This document shows positions 44,561 to 56,700 of a stretch of DNA of 64,000 nt, in pieces. Numbering within the stretch: the stretch's first letter is position 1; each line of letters opens with the position of its first letter. The stretch is from Juglans regia. Lineage: Eukaryota > Streptophyta > Magnoliopsida > Fagales > Juglandaceae. A program made the position numbers and the translations under genes. The stretch is taken from the NCBI RefSeq assembly GCF_001411555.2, contig NC_049907.1, positions 37,749,482 through 37,813,481 on the forward strand, in the 5' to 3' direction. The notes beneath the pieces are model-generated. The model was not told the origin of the DNA. It did no database searches and worked only from the letters and a program-made list of their open reading frames with translations.

Positions 44561-44786
44561 TTTCATACCATGTAATTAAGTTACTGTAAGTGTGCAAGCC
44601 TCCAAGTTACCGGCCAGGAAATGAAAGCCTCCTAGTTATGTAATGAAAAATAGTTAGAAACATGTAATTTCATACTAGGGTGGGACTTTTTATGCTCTTT
44701 CGATCACTATTATATATCATCATTAACGAGTAATTATTAAACAGTACTCTCAATATAAATGAGGTGGTACTTCCACTCATGTAATA

Positions 44787-45115
44787 TGTTAAGAACTAAA
44801 TTGACTGAGTCAAACCTTTTAGAAATCTATCATTAAAGAAAGAGATAAAGCCAAAAGATAAGACAAATAAGTTAGCTCAGACTCCTAAAAAGAAAATGCC
44901 TCACAAGGCGAATTGGGCTCTATAGTTCCAAATTAAGAAATAACCTCTATAAATAGCCTACAAGGGATAACATCAAGGAGGTCTCTATCTTTATATATCT
45001 ATTCTTATACTATTATTGACTGAGACATCAGAGGCGTTTTCTCAAACCCCAAAGCTGCTTTATTCTTTAGTTACAGGCGACCGTTCGATGGTGGTGATGA
45101 AACACGTCCTCAACA
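44787..45115. repeat. possible solo LTR
   Basis: Starts TGTTAAGAAC and ends GTCCTCAACA (TGTT...AACA). A TATA-like CTATAAATAGCC lies at about 44947-44960, followed by CATCAAGGAGGTCTC and GACTGAGACATCAGAGGCG, a pattern common in Gypsy-type LTRs. No internal region follows and the 5-bp flanks do not match well (TAATA and TATCA). Confidence 0.4.
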
Positions 45116-45119
45116 TATC

Positions 45120-45436
45120 ACATTATATATTTATCACAAGATCAATTCTTTTCATTAAAATTATTTGGTAACTAACTACTTTATTAAAATAACATTCTCT
45201 TATAATTGGATAAAATATCAGTACGTGTTCTACTTTACAAATACCTTATAATTACTCAATGACGTACACATTTTGAAATACATTTTAATTAACATGCATA
45301 TTGTAAATATATATATATATATATATACACACACATATCAGAGAGAGAGAGAGATTCGGATATTTCATATATTTGCATTAATGTCGTACGTCATGTGCGT
45401 TGGCCGTTTGGGAAGTCAATGAGTTGGTGGGGGTGG

Positions 45437-45481
<45 letters not shown>

Positions 45482-46776
45482 CTTTTATGGGCATAGCTAG
45501 GGTTGATTAATTAGAAACGTGTTTACGATGAGTACTACTTGGACCTAATTTAGCTCAGGTTGTACATTAATGGGTAAAGCGATCTCCGGTCTAGCTAGGA
45601 AATTAACTACGGTGACAAGGTTAACATGTAACCATTATCATGGGGAAGAGACAGAACTTTCATGCCCTATGATCTATACTTTCTGTGCTGTTACGTACGG
45701 CCTATAAAAATTAGGCATAACATGCATGATTAATATTCAATATGCAGTCATCATGATCAAGAGGCAAAAGCTAGCCTTTAATTATTTCGGAAAGGGTGAT
45801 AAGTACTTAATTAACATCTGGAAAAGAAAAAAACATAACAAAAAAAAGATCTAACTTATTAATTGCTCGATCGTTCAACGGGTTGATGTAAAAGTGAGTG
45901 CTCTCATGATCTTAATGTCTCATGCTTACAATTATCACGAGATACTGATGATCAGGTTATATATGAATATATATTTAATGGTTTTTGTCGTAAATATATT
46001 GTACGTAATATGATCTCTTAATTAATCCCTATTGTAAAGAGCTTAATTTGATGTCATTGACGTCCATGATTATTGTCTTGACTTATTGAAAACAAACTTA
46101 TATATCTATACGATTAAAACATATATATGAATCGGCACGCGCGGATTATGCGAGCATATATAGAAATCGATACAAACTAAGCTTAATTGACAAAACAAAG
46201 ATCGATTAGTATTAAAGATCAACTATATATATTGATCTGTGTGCTGTTGTTTTTCATGTTAATTACTTGGACGAAACGTACGTATTTATATATCGTGTTC
46301 GATCTCAGCTTTTTGATCTTCAAGTTCGACGTTCAAGATTGATAATGATGATGATCAGCGCCACGTAAAATATGATACTGATTAATCTATAGCTTGATAT
46401 ATATATAAATATATATATATAATAATAATGCAAGTTGCAAACGTCCATGCATGCACGCATGCATACAGAACAAAGAATGGGAAATAATGGATTAGAAATA
46501 GCATTCACTAGACCATATAGATCAATAATATTTATTAGCAGCTTTCATTTTTCCTAAAATAATGTGGTAAAAGGTACAGTCCATCGATCATTCATCGAGG
46601 ATAACAAACAAATTAAAAAGATTTAATAAATAAAAAGAAAGACATTTATGCTAGCTAGCTAGCTTGTTTTCTAATTTATAATTGGGGTACTGTCTGATCA
46701 TGACCCGCGTGTATAAATATATGCGTAAGTAGGTACAAAATTAAGACCTTTTTCACGAATTAATTGGAATATTTGA
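45120..46776. other. intergenic, no gene recognised
   Basis: AT-rich with an (AT)n tract at 45443-45475 and a short (AG)n at 45340. 46440-46490 resembles 49130-49175, the 3' flank of the other PIP gene, showing that both were copied with flanking DNA. Confidence 0.5.
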
Positions 46777-47022
46777 CTAATGACCAGGACCACTGGGGCT
46801 AGGTCCGGACGGCAGCCGTTCGAGCCAGTACGCCATGCTGTGCTTCGCCTTCTCGTAGATAGTCGAATAGGTCATGTCGAGGCCGTGATTTGCAGTACTG
46901 GCGAAATCCTCCGGTAACACTCTGGTTGCTTCTACCCTGGCGGAGCCATGGCTCAAGATCACGGCCACAAAGATGACAAAAATGATCAGAACATGAGTAG
47001 AACTAATGCTTCTGGAATTCAT
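46777..47022 (-). CDS. PIP-family secreted signalling peptide precursor (copy 4)
   Basis: 81 residues, single exon. The signal peptide spans about 1-29 (HVLIIFVIFVAVIL core). Then come VEATRVLPEDFAS, a variable stretch, YEKAKHSMAYWLERLP and the C-terminus SGPSPSGPGH, an exact family motif (SGPSxxGxGH). PIP peptides are released from the C-terminus, are hydroxylated on proline and amplify immune responses in the apoplast (family knowledge). A TATA-like GTATATAAATAC (minus strand, about 47183-47194) and the W-box block at 47287-47309 are upstream. This and copy 5 are the best candidates for active peptides in the cluster. Confidence 0.88.
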   Translation of the reverse strand: MNSRSISSTHVLIIFVIFVAVILSHGSARVEATRVLPEDFASTANHGLDMTYSTIYEKAKHSMAYWLERLPSGPSPSGPGH

Positions 47023-47286
47023 CTTCAGAATCGACCTAATTAGTTGCTGGCCGGATTTATGAAGTTTTTGGCTTGAAACTTGAAAGAGACGAGAGGTTTT
47101 GTGATAATATACCCTATAGAAGAGAGCTTTTTTGTGTGCTTGTGGCTGTGTGGATGTGACGAACTACGTATGGGAGTGCTGGTATTTATATACAGTGCTA
47201 CTAGAGTTTTGAACCCGTCTTTTTGGACTTTTTGGGGGGAGGGGGGATTTGGTGGGCTAGCTTTTACTTTTAGGAGGAGTACTTAA

Positions 47287-47309
47287 TTACGTGTTGACCA
47301 AGGAGTTTG
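47287..47309 (-). promoter_or_regulatory. conserved ACGTG + W-box promoter block, PIP copy 4
   Basis: TTACGTGTTGACCAAGGAG and following TTTG (plus strand), about 265 bp upstream of the start. TTGACC is a full W-box core. Confidence 0.65.
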
Positions 47310-47499
47310 AATTTGCTTGGGCATGAGATATTGGGCGGTATACGTGCAAAGGGTAACGACTCGGCCTGTGTATATGTTGGTCTGAATTGTCAACTACATG
47401 CGCGCGCGGGCTTTGAATTTTTTTATTTTTGTTCTTTTTATGTGATGAATTGTCTCTGAAGTGCATGTGAAGGCTCGTCAAGAAAAAATACAAAAGTTA

Positions 47500-49422
47500 T
47501 ATGTGTAGTCATTTTATATTTTTTTAATATAATTGGTTGTGTCATTTTTTTTTAATATAAAATAATATTAAATTCCGTTATATCAGTAAAATGTATAAAT
47601 ATATATATATATATATAAATAACTGTAAGTAGCATTACGAATTTACGATCCTAAATCGTTTGGTTCCAATTATCATTCATGCATGATAATTCTGTCGACC
47701 GAACCAGCTTCCCAAACCAAAGGAGTCGCGCGGTTAATTCGGTCCTGATGATCATTGTGCATGCGGTTTCGCGGAGACCGAACTGCATGCGTGCATATAT
47801 GCATGGCCGATCATTCTATACGTATGATGAGAAATGTTGGCCGGCCGGCCGTTAGCATATATAGTACTATTTGACAATTATTAATTATGAATAAAAATTA
47901 TTTTTTATTTTTTATTTTCAATTTCTGTATTTTCTTTAACTAAAAAATTACTTATCTAACTAACCTTTTTTTTATGAAAATTGGAAAATCTAATAAAATA
48001 ATTATTTTTTATTGATTCGGTTAAATTGAATTTTCAATTAATGGTATATATATGTGCCTTTGAAAAATCCATAATCAGAAAAGTTGCCATTAAACCGAGC
48101 CCATTCATCTCAGAATTGAATAGTGGCTATGAGAGGAATTTTTCCTCCAAATATATATATATATATAACAAGAAAACTGTTTATTTGTGGCCATTTAATT
48201 TTAGTGAAATGACTATTTACAGTTAAAATGAGTCTCTTTTGATCACAAATAACCTTTTTGTCGCAATTAAATGGCTACAAAAACTCATTTTTCTTGTAGA
48301 TATATATATATATGTATATATGTATCACGACACTATATGTGTGCGGTACTTCATTATACATATATATCATGACATACATGATTATATGTGTGCAGTAGTA
48401 CTACTTCATGATTATGCATATAATATATCATGACCAATATGAAAACAGATGCACAGACAGTAATACTGCATGTCAGACACATACACATGCACCTAGAGAA
48501 ATAGGCTTGGGTAGTAAACGCGTCGGTGCATGGGTATTGGTGACCAGATAGATCATGATCATGTGTTTTGATGATCATGCCAGCTTTTTAACTCTAGTTC
48601 ACATTCTAAAAGGTTAAAGTCTTGGGAGGTAGCTAGGTCGATCTTATATAACCAAAAATTCGAGAAAAGAGTGCTAAACGTGATATGATCATCAAATCTT
48701 TTCCCTCTATAATTAATCATGTGGTACGTAATTTACTAGATCTGGCCTATACGCGCGCGGTGGAAACCGTATGTGGAATATTATTGAATTGTGTACCAAT
48801 AGCTAGTGAAAAGAAGTACTTATAATATGCGAATATGATCGAACAGGTATAGTAGCTAGGATGGATCATACGTTGTTTAAAACAAAAAGAGAGATCAATT
48901 AGCTAAAGATCAATAGATTAAATTTGTTTTCTTTCTTTTAATTTCGAGCTAGGATTAATGATCATGAACCTGCATATATATATATATATATATATATGAT
49001 CATGAGTTGTTTTCGATCTCTTATATATCTGTCATGCGCTGCTCCTTAATTTAGAACTCGATCAATGCGGGATTGTTCATGATAATGATCTATATATATC
49101 GCGAAAATTGTGAATTTAAAATTATCTTGCACGTCCATGCAGCATGTATGCATACAAAACAAAGAATATATAATAAATTAAAAATGATCGAATTAATTAA
49201 TAAGCTGTACTAGTAACAACGCCTTTCAACTTAATCAAATAAATGGATTTTATTTTTCATTTTCCTTTGTTTGGAATAGTACCACTTACATATAGAAAAA
49301 CCTACGTACGTACGTACGTATATCTCGACTGAAAAAATTAAATACAAATCTATATGTGTTTGTTTTCTTGTGCGTAACAGTACTGTATTTGTATAAGAAC
49401 TTTCACGATTCCAACGAACTAG
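47500..49422. other. intergenic between PIP copies 4 and 5
   Basis: Repeated (AT)n tracts, and a palindrome-rich patch at 47670-47840 (GCATGC and GGCCGGCCGGCC motifs). It contains the CACTA-type MITE at 48169-48299. No coding exon is recognised. Confidence 0.5.
48169..48299. mobile_element. CACTA-type MITE, copy 1 (ends trimmed, inverted relative to copy 2)
   Basis: Complement begins CTACAAGAAAAATGAGTTTT and contains AGCCATTTAATTGCGACAAA, matching 50383-50520 along its length. It lacks the outermost CACT at one side and is flanked by (AT)n at both ends. Confidence 0.7.
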
Positions 49423-49656
49423 CTAGTGACCGGCGCCTCTATCGCTGGGTCCGGAGGGCAACCGTTCAAGCCAAGACGCCATAGTGTGCTTTGCCTTCTC
49501 ATAGAATTGTGTGTCGAGGTGATTCATACTGGCAAAGTCCTCGGATAACACTCTGGTTGCTTCAACCCTTGCATGGCTCATGATGGCCACGGTGATGACA
49601 AAGATGACGATCAAGAGGGTGCTTGTCCTTCTGAAACTCATTTTCAGAGCGCCCAA
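49423..49656 (-). CDS. PIP-family secreted signalling peptide precursor (copy 5)
   Basis: 77 residues from 49656, or 72 from the internal ATG at 49641 (MSFRRTST), which resembles the start of copy 3 and may be the true start. Signal peptide core LLIVIFVITVAIM, then VEATRVLSEDFAS, YEKAKHTMASWLERLP and the C-terminus SGPSDRGAGH, a full match to SGPSxxGxGH. The TATA-like CCTATAAATACC (minus strand, about 49803-49814) and the W-box block at 49873-49894 lie upstream. Intact and probably functional as an apoplastic immune or root-growth signal, by family knowledge. Confidence 0.88.
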   Translation of the reverse strand: MGALKMSFRRTSTLLIVIFVITVAIMSHARVEATRVLSEDFASMNHLDTQFYEKAKHTMASWLERLPSGPSDRGAGH

Positions 49657-49872
49657 GTTATAAATTACTGCAATGTATGAAGTTTCTGCTCAAATGAAAA
49701 GGATTTTGCTGGTATATATGAACAGCTAGCTAGCTTTCAGCTCAAAATAAAGCTTTTGTTGCTATTTGTGGATGTGTATGATAAAGTTTGAGTGGGTACT
49801 ATCGGTATTTATAGGGCTGGAGATTTGTATGTCGTTCTGAATTGGGAGTTTAATTTGGTGGGCTTTTAGGGT

Positions 49873-49894
49873 TTACGTGTTGACTAAGGAGTTT
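49873..49894 (-). promoter_or_regulatory. conserved ACGTG + W-box promoter block, PIP copy 5
   Basis: TTACGTGTTGACTAAGGAG and following TTT (plus strand), about 215-230 bp upstream of the start, nearly identical to copies 1 and 4. Confidence 0.65.
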
Positions 49895-50382
49895 GGGTGG
49901 AAAGAGTCGTGCACATGCGAGCTGTAACATATTGGAGGGGCTTGGACCCTGAGTTTTGCTGGGCAAAGGAGATACCTGGGCTCCAAGCCTCCAAGCAGGA
50001 AGGAGTCAAAAAAAAAAAGCTTGCTCGGCCTTGTTCTTGACTCGATCACGTGATCAAATACGTAAAGGACACTATTGATAGTTTTTACAGAGTAATACCG
50101 GTTTAAATTTCAAATAGATAAATTTCACACAAACTCTTTAAAAAAAAAAAAATCACAAAAAAAGAATATTTTTTTTACACTTTTTTAAGGTGGTATCCAC
50201 TTTTTTATAAAGACTTGTGCGAGATTTATCTATTTGAATCTTATACAAATCATTTCTCTTTTACATACCAACATAATCAATAATATTAATTGTTGTTCTT
50301 AAGTTTTATCATTTTTTTACCATTTAAATCGGCAGTCACTTTAAAATGTATTACAACAGCAAGTACAACTAGAGATGATCGA

Positions 50383-50520
50383 CACTACAAGAAAAATGGG
50401 CTTTTGTGGCCATTTAATTGCGGCAAAAATGTTATTTGTGACCAAAACAGTCTCATTTTGGCTGTAAATAATCATTTCGCTGGAATTAAATGGCCACAAA
50501 TAAGTAGTTTTCTTGTAGTG
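50383..50520. mobile_element. CACTA-type MITE, copy 2 (138 bp)
   Basis: Terminal inverted repeats CACTACAAGAAAA and TTTTCTTGTAGTG. The interior is partly self-complementary: TGTGGCCATTTAATTG near the left and AATTAAATGGCCACAAA near the right. No exact 3-bp duplication was seen. Non-coding. Confidence 0.75.
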
Positions 50521-50524
50521 ATGA

Positions 50525-52301
50525 CATAGTCTAAGATGAAAAATGCATGCATTTCTTAAACTGAAATTTGATTTTGGTTGACATCCTTAATTAATTCAGT
50601 CCAATGTTGGGAAAATTTGAATGGACTAGATAGTTGGTCTTGTTCTTGTTTTTGAATGGAGTCCGCCAGAAAATTAGTACGTACGTAGATAATAATATTG
50701 CATGTGTTTTGAAAAACCACCGAATATGACCGTCGACGTCCCTTCGTTTCCCACTATAATGATCTTATCGCATGCATGCGCTTTGGCTTAATTAATTCGG
50801 ATTTTTAAACGTTTGGGTTTGTTGAGTCTACAACGTTTGTAATTAAGGTCCTCGATACCATAGTAATATAGCTAAGCTAGTTAGCGAAGTTGGTGGGAGG
50901 AGACGAGTAGGAAACAGTCAAATGCGCGCGTCTGATCTCCACGTGTGTTTTTATATAATTTTTTCATCTTATTTACTATTTTTTCCCTCACAATTTATTA
51001 GATTAAAAATAATTAAATTTAAAATATGTTTCTAACCCCTTTTTAATTTGAATTAATTAAGTACGAGTTCTTGATAACCATTGCACGACAATCTAAGCAA
51101 ATTTATTATTATTTATATATAGGGGAAAGAATTTAATTACGTGCAAAAAAAAGAAGAAAAAAAGTCATATGTCTCACAAAGAGTGAAAATAAAATTCGAT
51201 TCAATGTGGTATTATAATAATCAAATCCCAAAGCTTGGAAATTTTGAATTGACTCGTTCTTGTTCTTGCTTTTGAATATTGGACTGCCGAAAACTGAGAA
51301 AATTGTTTAAAAGGAAACAACCCAGATGATACCGGACTACACTTGTTTATCGTCTTCAAGTTCTCAATATGTATGAATAAAAATTCTGTTCAACTATATG
51401 ACTAAATTAGATTATTCAAATTATAGATTGTCAATTTCATTTAATGTTATTGTATGGCTTGATTTGAAGTGTTAGATCTACTTTATAATAAAAATAATTT
51501 TATAATCTAATAGCTCATATTAAGTCTTTTAAAATTTCGTTTAGATTCAGAGATGAGTTGATATGAATTATGAATAGTATAATAAAATATTATTAAAATA
51601 TTATTTTTTAATATTATTATTGTTTTAAAATTTAAAAAATTTAAATTATTTATTATATTTTATATAAAAATTTAAAAAAATTATAATGAGATTAAATGAA
51701 CTAAAACTCAAACGAGGCGTAAGTGTTTGACTTTTGCAAAATCTTAAACAGACCAGATATTTCTCTAGTCAATTAGCTGATTCAGTATTGAGTCATTCTT
51801 TTACACGGCCCCCCCTGCCGCGTGCCTGCCATTCTCACTGCGACCCCTCACAACAATTGACTCAGTGGGTTGCAGGTCCCAGTTACAAAGTTAATCCAAT
51901 AGATGCATGCCACAGCAGATACCGACAGTCTCATTGTTTGTACCCTGGTTTGGACAACATATAACTTTCTACGTTAACAAGGGTTCCATTGCAAGGTCCC
52001 ACTATGTAAAATAGGAAATGGCACACATTATCCAAAAAACAAGGGTTCTGCTGCATATAATGTTCATGATAAGCCTACATACATCTAGAACACAACAATG
52101 GTGTTTTATCGCATATAAACGTGCAGCTCTGTTCCATTGCATAGCCGTCCAGACATCACTATAATTGATTTAAGCTTGGCCTTGTAGCTATACAATGTTA
52201 ATATGTATGGCCTTTAGCTGTACAAAGTTAAATCTTTTGGCAAAATAAAAGTCAATGCTGAGCTTGAAAGAGGAAAGTTAATATGGGCAAAATCTTAAAG
52301 T
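50525..52301. other. intergenic, no gene recognised
   Basis: AT-rich. It includes a MITE-like segment at 51531-51719 and a more GC-rich patch at 51790-51960 with a 76-codon frame of unknown character. The last part may hold the VIPP1 3' untranslated region. Confidence 0.5.
51531..51719. mobile_element. MITE of the GATGAGATGAG family
   Basis: Shares the interior layout (AATATTATTATTGTTTTAAAAT, TTAAATTATTTATTATATTTT, AAAATTATAATGAG) with 13867-14086 and 14208-14434. The ends (CGTTTAGATTCAGAGATGAG and CTCAAACGAGGCG) are imperfect. Confidence 0.5.
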
Positions 52302-53729
52302 CTAGAAATCCTTCGCCCTTTGCCTTAGTTCATTAAGTTCCATTTCAATATCAGCATCTCGGTACGGATATGCCTTGTTTGTGCTGGTAGTGACAGTTCT
52401 TCCTGGTGGAAGCTCTCCTTTCTGTCGGGAAAAGAAGAAAATCAAGGCAAAGTCCAGGGTTGTTGAGAAGGCATAAACTAAAAAGAAACACAGGCATTTT
52501 ACAACAGGAGATTTTCTTTCCCTTCTTTCTACCCGCCCTTGTCTGATTGCCTCGAAAAATGAAGGAAACAATTGCAACCCAAATAGTTCTACTAAAAATG
52601 AGCAGATCAAATCAATTTATGGATTAATTTCAAGCAAGAGACAACCAAGAACTTAGCTGAATAGTTGAAAACATGTGCTTTCTCCCATATAACAGGGAGA
52701 GTATAAGGCATACCTTTGAGCTACCAGACAGTTCTTTCTTCAGGTTTGCTAGATCGTCATCAACTGATGAGCCCTCTAACAGTGCAAACTGCAACATAAA
52801 TATTATGTAAGCACGGTTAAGTATGATTTTTTTAAAGGAGCCATCAAATGCAGGTGAAGACAATATTATCCCGTGTGAGAAACAGATGGTGAATTTTTAG
52901 CAGTGTATCATGCTTTAGAATTAACAAAATGTTAGATAATTGATTTCAGATGCTCAAAGGAATCTACAGATGCATGCACGTCCAATACCCTCTAAAACGT
53001 GGTTTAATATTCACAGATCCACTTTAAAACTCAGACTTGCGTTTTAACATACATCCATGTATATATACATGTTCTAAAGCATATCCACATAGAGTGCTGA
53101 GCTTTACTCATTAACAATTAACTACATGTTTCCAGATTAGACTTGATAAAGAACCTAAAAATTAATTCACAATAGATGCAGGAACTTACTCTGATGTTTT
53201 TTCACTCAGATAATCATTGATCAAACAAATATGGAATGCACCGAAGAGAAAGGGAAATGGAGACTACCTTCCCTTCAAGATCATCAGTAGTTAATTGACC
53301 AAGAGCTTCCGCTTGGGATTCCATTGCCAAAACTATCAAGATGAAAAGAATCAATAAATTTTAAATCGGAAAAAAATAGAATCAATACGATATACAAAGA
53401 TTACTTCTTTATGGAACAAGATTCCAGTAAAATTAAGATAATATGGAAAGACTGACAGCTGACCGGGTTACATATTTGGGTTATTAAAACCATATTGTAA
53501 CCTGTTTACTTATCCCAGAAACAGAAAAGAAAAGAAAAAAGAAAGAAAGAAATATTGTGAACTGTACTTTAAAGCTTAAGATGTACCTAAAGTGGCACTG
53601 TTTGAACAAGTGTTCTGTGGTGCATTCTTAAAGAACACAACTGATCATATATTAATTCTTTGCATTTCAAATTTTAGCCAAAGGTAGCATGTTCTGTGAG
53701 ATGCACACGAGAACAACCCTATATTGCAC

Positions 53730-53761
<32 letters not shown>

Positions 53762-56700
53762 AAGTTTTCTTAACTTCATATTTTTTCTAAAGGATAATGG
53801 CCAACTGAATACAGAATGAACTCTTTCTGCAGCACCCTGGGGTAAAGGGAGGGTTGAAATGCAGAAAATCCAGGATTGTAGCTTTTTATTCAATGTATAA
53901 TAGGTGAATTCTGAGAGTAATTCTGACCATCTAAATGCATCACCTTTCTCTTCCATCTTTTCAAAAGCTGAAAGAGCATTGCTTGTATTGACGTTCCCCA
54001 ACATCTCGCTCACTTTGCTTGCAGTCCTGAACACCAAAGTAGCCATTACTGACATCATTAAGTTGGCAACAAATAGGTAAAAGAACATAGCGATGCATTC
54101 AGGTGGTGGAAGACAAACTTCGCGGACTGAGCACGTGCTTTCAGAGTATCTTTCTTTGATCTTGCTTCCTGTATCTTACTCTCCAAAAGCTACATAAAAC
54201 AAAATTTATAGAATGCAAATTTATTAAATACTTTATGTACACTAGTTATAGTTAATAGCATGGGAAGAGTCAGAATATCTTAAGGTTGCAAATATAACCA
54301 GCATATGGAAAAGTTCATCTGCCAGTCTCTGGACACAAAATAAAATTGATTCTATCAAAATTAGCATTTTAACCTGTTTTAACAAGCAGAATTAATTGCC
54401 TTGGTTCTGCCCAATTTCTTGCTTACATTTAAAGTTCAAATTTGTTGCAAAGTACGATTGTCACCTAAGATTGAAGATAAATATATCACAGCTCCTCTCC
54501 CCAGTTATTCATAGTACATGTAAGGAACAATACCATTTTTTGACAAAATAATGCATCCTAACAAACAAAAAAAGATCCAACTTATCAGAACAAACATCAA
54601 CATTAAATTCCATAGTACCTATAATGGACATACCTTTTTGACAAATAACAACAAATTAAATGCATTCTACCAACAAAAAAAATCCAACTTCTCAAATCAA
54701 ATTAAAAAGAAGAAGAAGAAGATCCAAGTAAAAATGCTTTCTATCTGCTTGGCAATTATATTATGAAGATATGCTTTTTTACTTGAATTTTTTACCACAC
54801 AAACCAAAACATGGCTTCTTCACATGTGCATGAATTATAATGTAACATCATCAATGCCAAAACAACAGTGATGTTAATCGACAATCGAACATGTCTATCA
54901 AAACAACCCTATAAGGATAAGAATGGCAAATGAAAAATAGATATTGATGTACCCGTGTATTAGAGACAAGATTCTCAACAACAGTTTTCTGTTGATCAAG
55001 TTGAGCTTTCAAAGTGTTAGCATTATCCTGCATAAAATTTAAGCATCGTCATCATCTTGTAGACCAAATCCTTTAGAAAATGTTGCGTTACTTATGGTCC
55101 AGATTCCTAGGCATCCCTAGATAGTTCAGTATTCAGTTGCACCCTTTAGCACTAGCACAGCAAAAGCAAATAACAGTTAAATCTGCAAACTGTAATTCTC
55201 TTACTGTAACAATTTTTTTTTCCTGATATAAATAGTAGAAGTATCCAATGGAAAATAAGAATCATGAAAAATAAAGAGACATCATGATTTGTTGTTCCAG
55301 TATAATATGTAAATCTGGTATTCTAATTTTCCTAACCCCTCAAGAATCAAGTTAACTTGGTGACACACATTCCCTAAGCGGATCCCAATTATCATCTTCA
55401 ATTGTAAACCATGTTCTGGCATCTTACCATTCTATTTTTTTTTTTTTTAAACTATTTTATTTTTCATAATTTCTTTGCAAAGAAAAGGAACTTCAGCCAC
55501 CAGTTTGATCTTATAATGGATAGGCTGGATCTATGCAATCTGTAAACCCAGTAAAAATAAATTGCACTATTTTTCAAAAGCAGAAATGTAAGAAAAATGA
55601 ACAAAGAAACAATATGAAACTTTTGTTGGGATGAGTAAGAAACAACATGAATAATAATTCAACACGAATCAGTTTCTACAAGTTAAGCATTCAAATTCAG
55701 CTAGAATGTTCATAGTAAATCCAAAAAAAAACAGAGTTGAACTCCTAGCATGAAATCTTTTACTAAGATGATAATTTACAGCATAAGATTTACGCCTCTT
55801 TAGGGCTTCCCGTGCAAGATCTTCTTCTCCTTTCTGTAGAGCAAATTGAGCCTTGCGGTACCTGTATTAAACATAAGGCACGCAATTATTATGCATTACT
55901 ACTATACTTAGGGAATCAAGATAATAATACACCCATCTATTACCAATCTTCAGAAGCTTTTTGTGCAGCCTTATACTTGTTTTCCAACTGCTTTTGAGAT
56001 GCCAATACCTTCTCACAAAAAAAAATCAATTTTAAAACTTATAACTTGGGGGGGGCGCTTAAAAGTAAATGTCACACAACAACAACGAATATAGGTCAGG
56101 ATTACAAGATTTTTAAGTCTACCAAGAGTATAACATGACACTGATATGTTTAGTAAGCGGTTGAATACTGTAATTGGTTTGCTGTTTGCTTAGTACCAGA
56201 AGAATGAAAAAATAGTGCAAGAAAGGAATTGATACTTACTTGAGCTGTGGCCTGACGCATCTTTGTCAAGTCATCATTCATTTCAATCACTGTTTGCTCT
56301 AGAATTTTCTCCGGATCTTCAAAGGAACTTATAATTGCATTTGCATATGACTGCAGTTAGGAGAGCGCTAAATTATATCATATGGCTTATATAACCAATA
56401 GCAGTCAGTAGCCTCTCATGATAAACATACATAATTTATTTAACGTGAACGCATGCAAACACTTCCAGAAATCTCACCTTGACAACCCTAGAAAAGCGGT
56501 CAAAAAGGTTCATACCAGCAGCAAGTGAACCTCCCCTTTGTCTACTGCAGGATTGGTTAAAAGTAGTAATTCTTATCCCTGTAACTTTTCCTGTGAGTGA
56601 AGAAATATTTCCCAAATTATGGGTTCAAATGAGATTTTTTTACATAGGTAACAGCGTGCTCCTGAGGGTTTAAATAAGAAATACAAGTGAAATTGCCAAG

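Noticed and set aside
44787..45115. Complete LTR retrotransposon starting here
   Set aside because: No internal domains or second LTR follow, so it is listed only as a possible solo LTR.
53645..54088. 147-codon minus-strand frame near VIPP1
   Set aside because: It overlaps the true VIPP1 exon 53944-54026, but the remainder is intron including a CT microsatellite.
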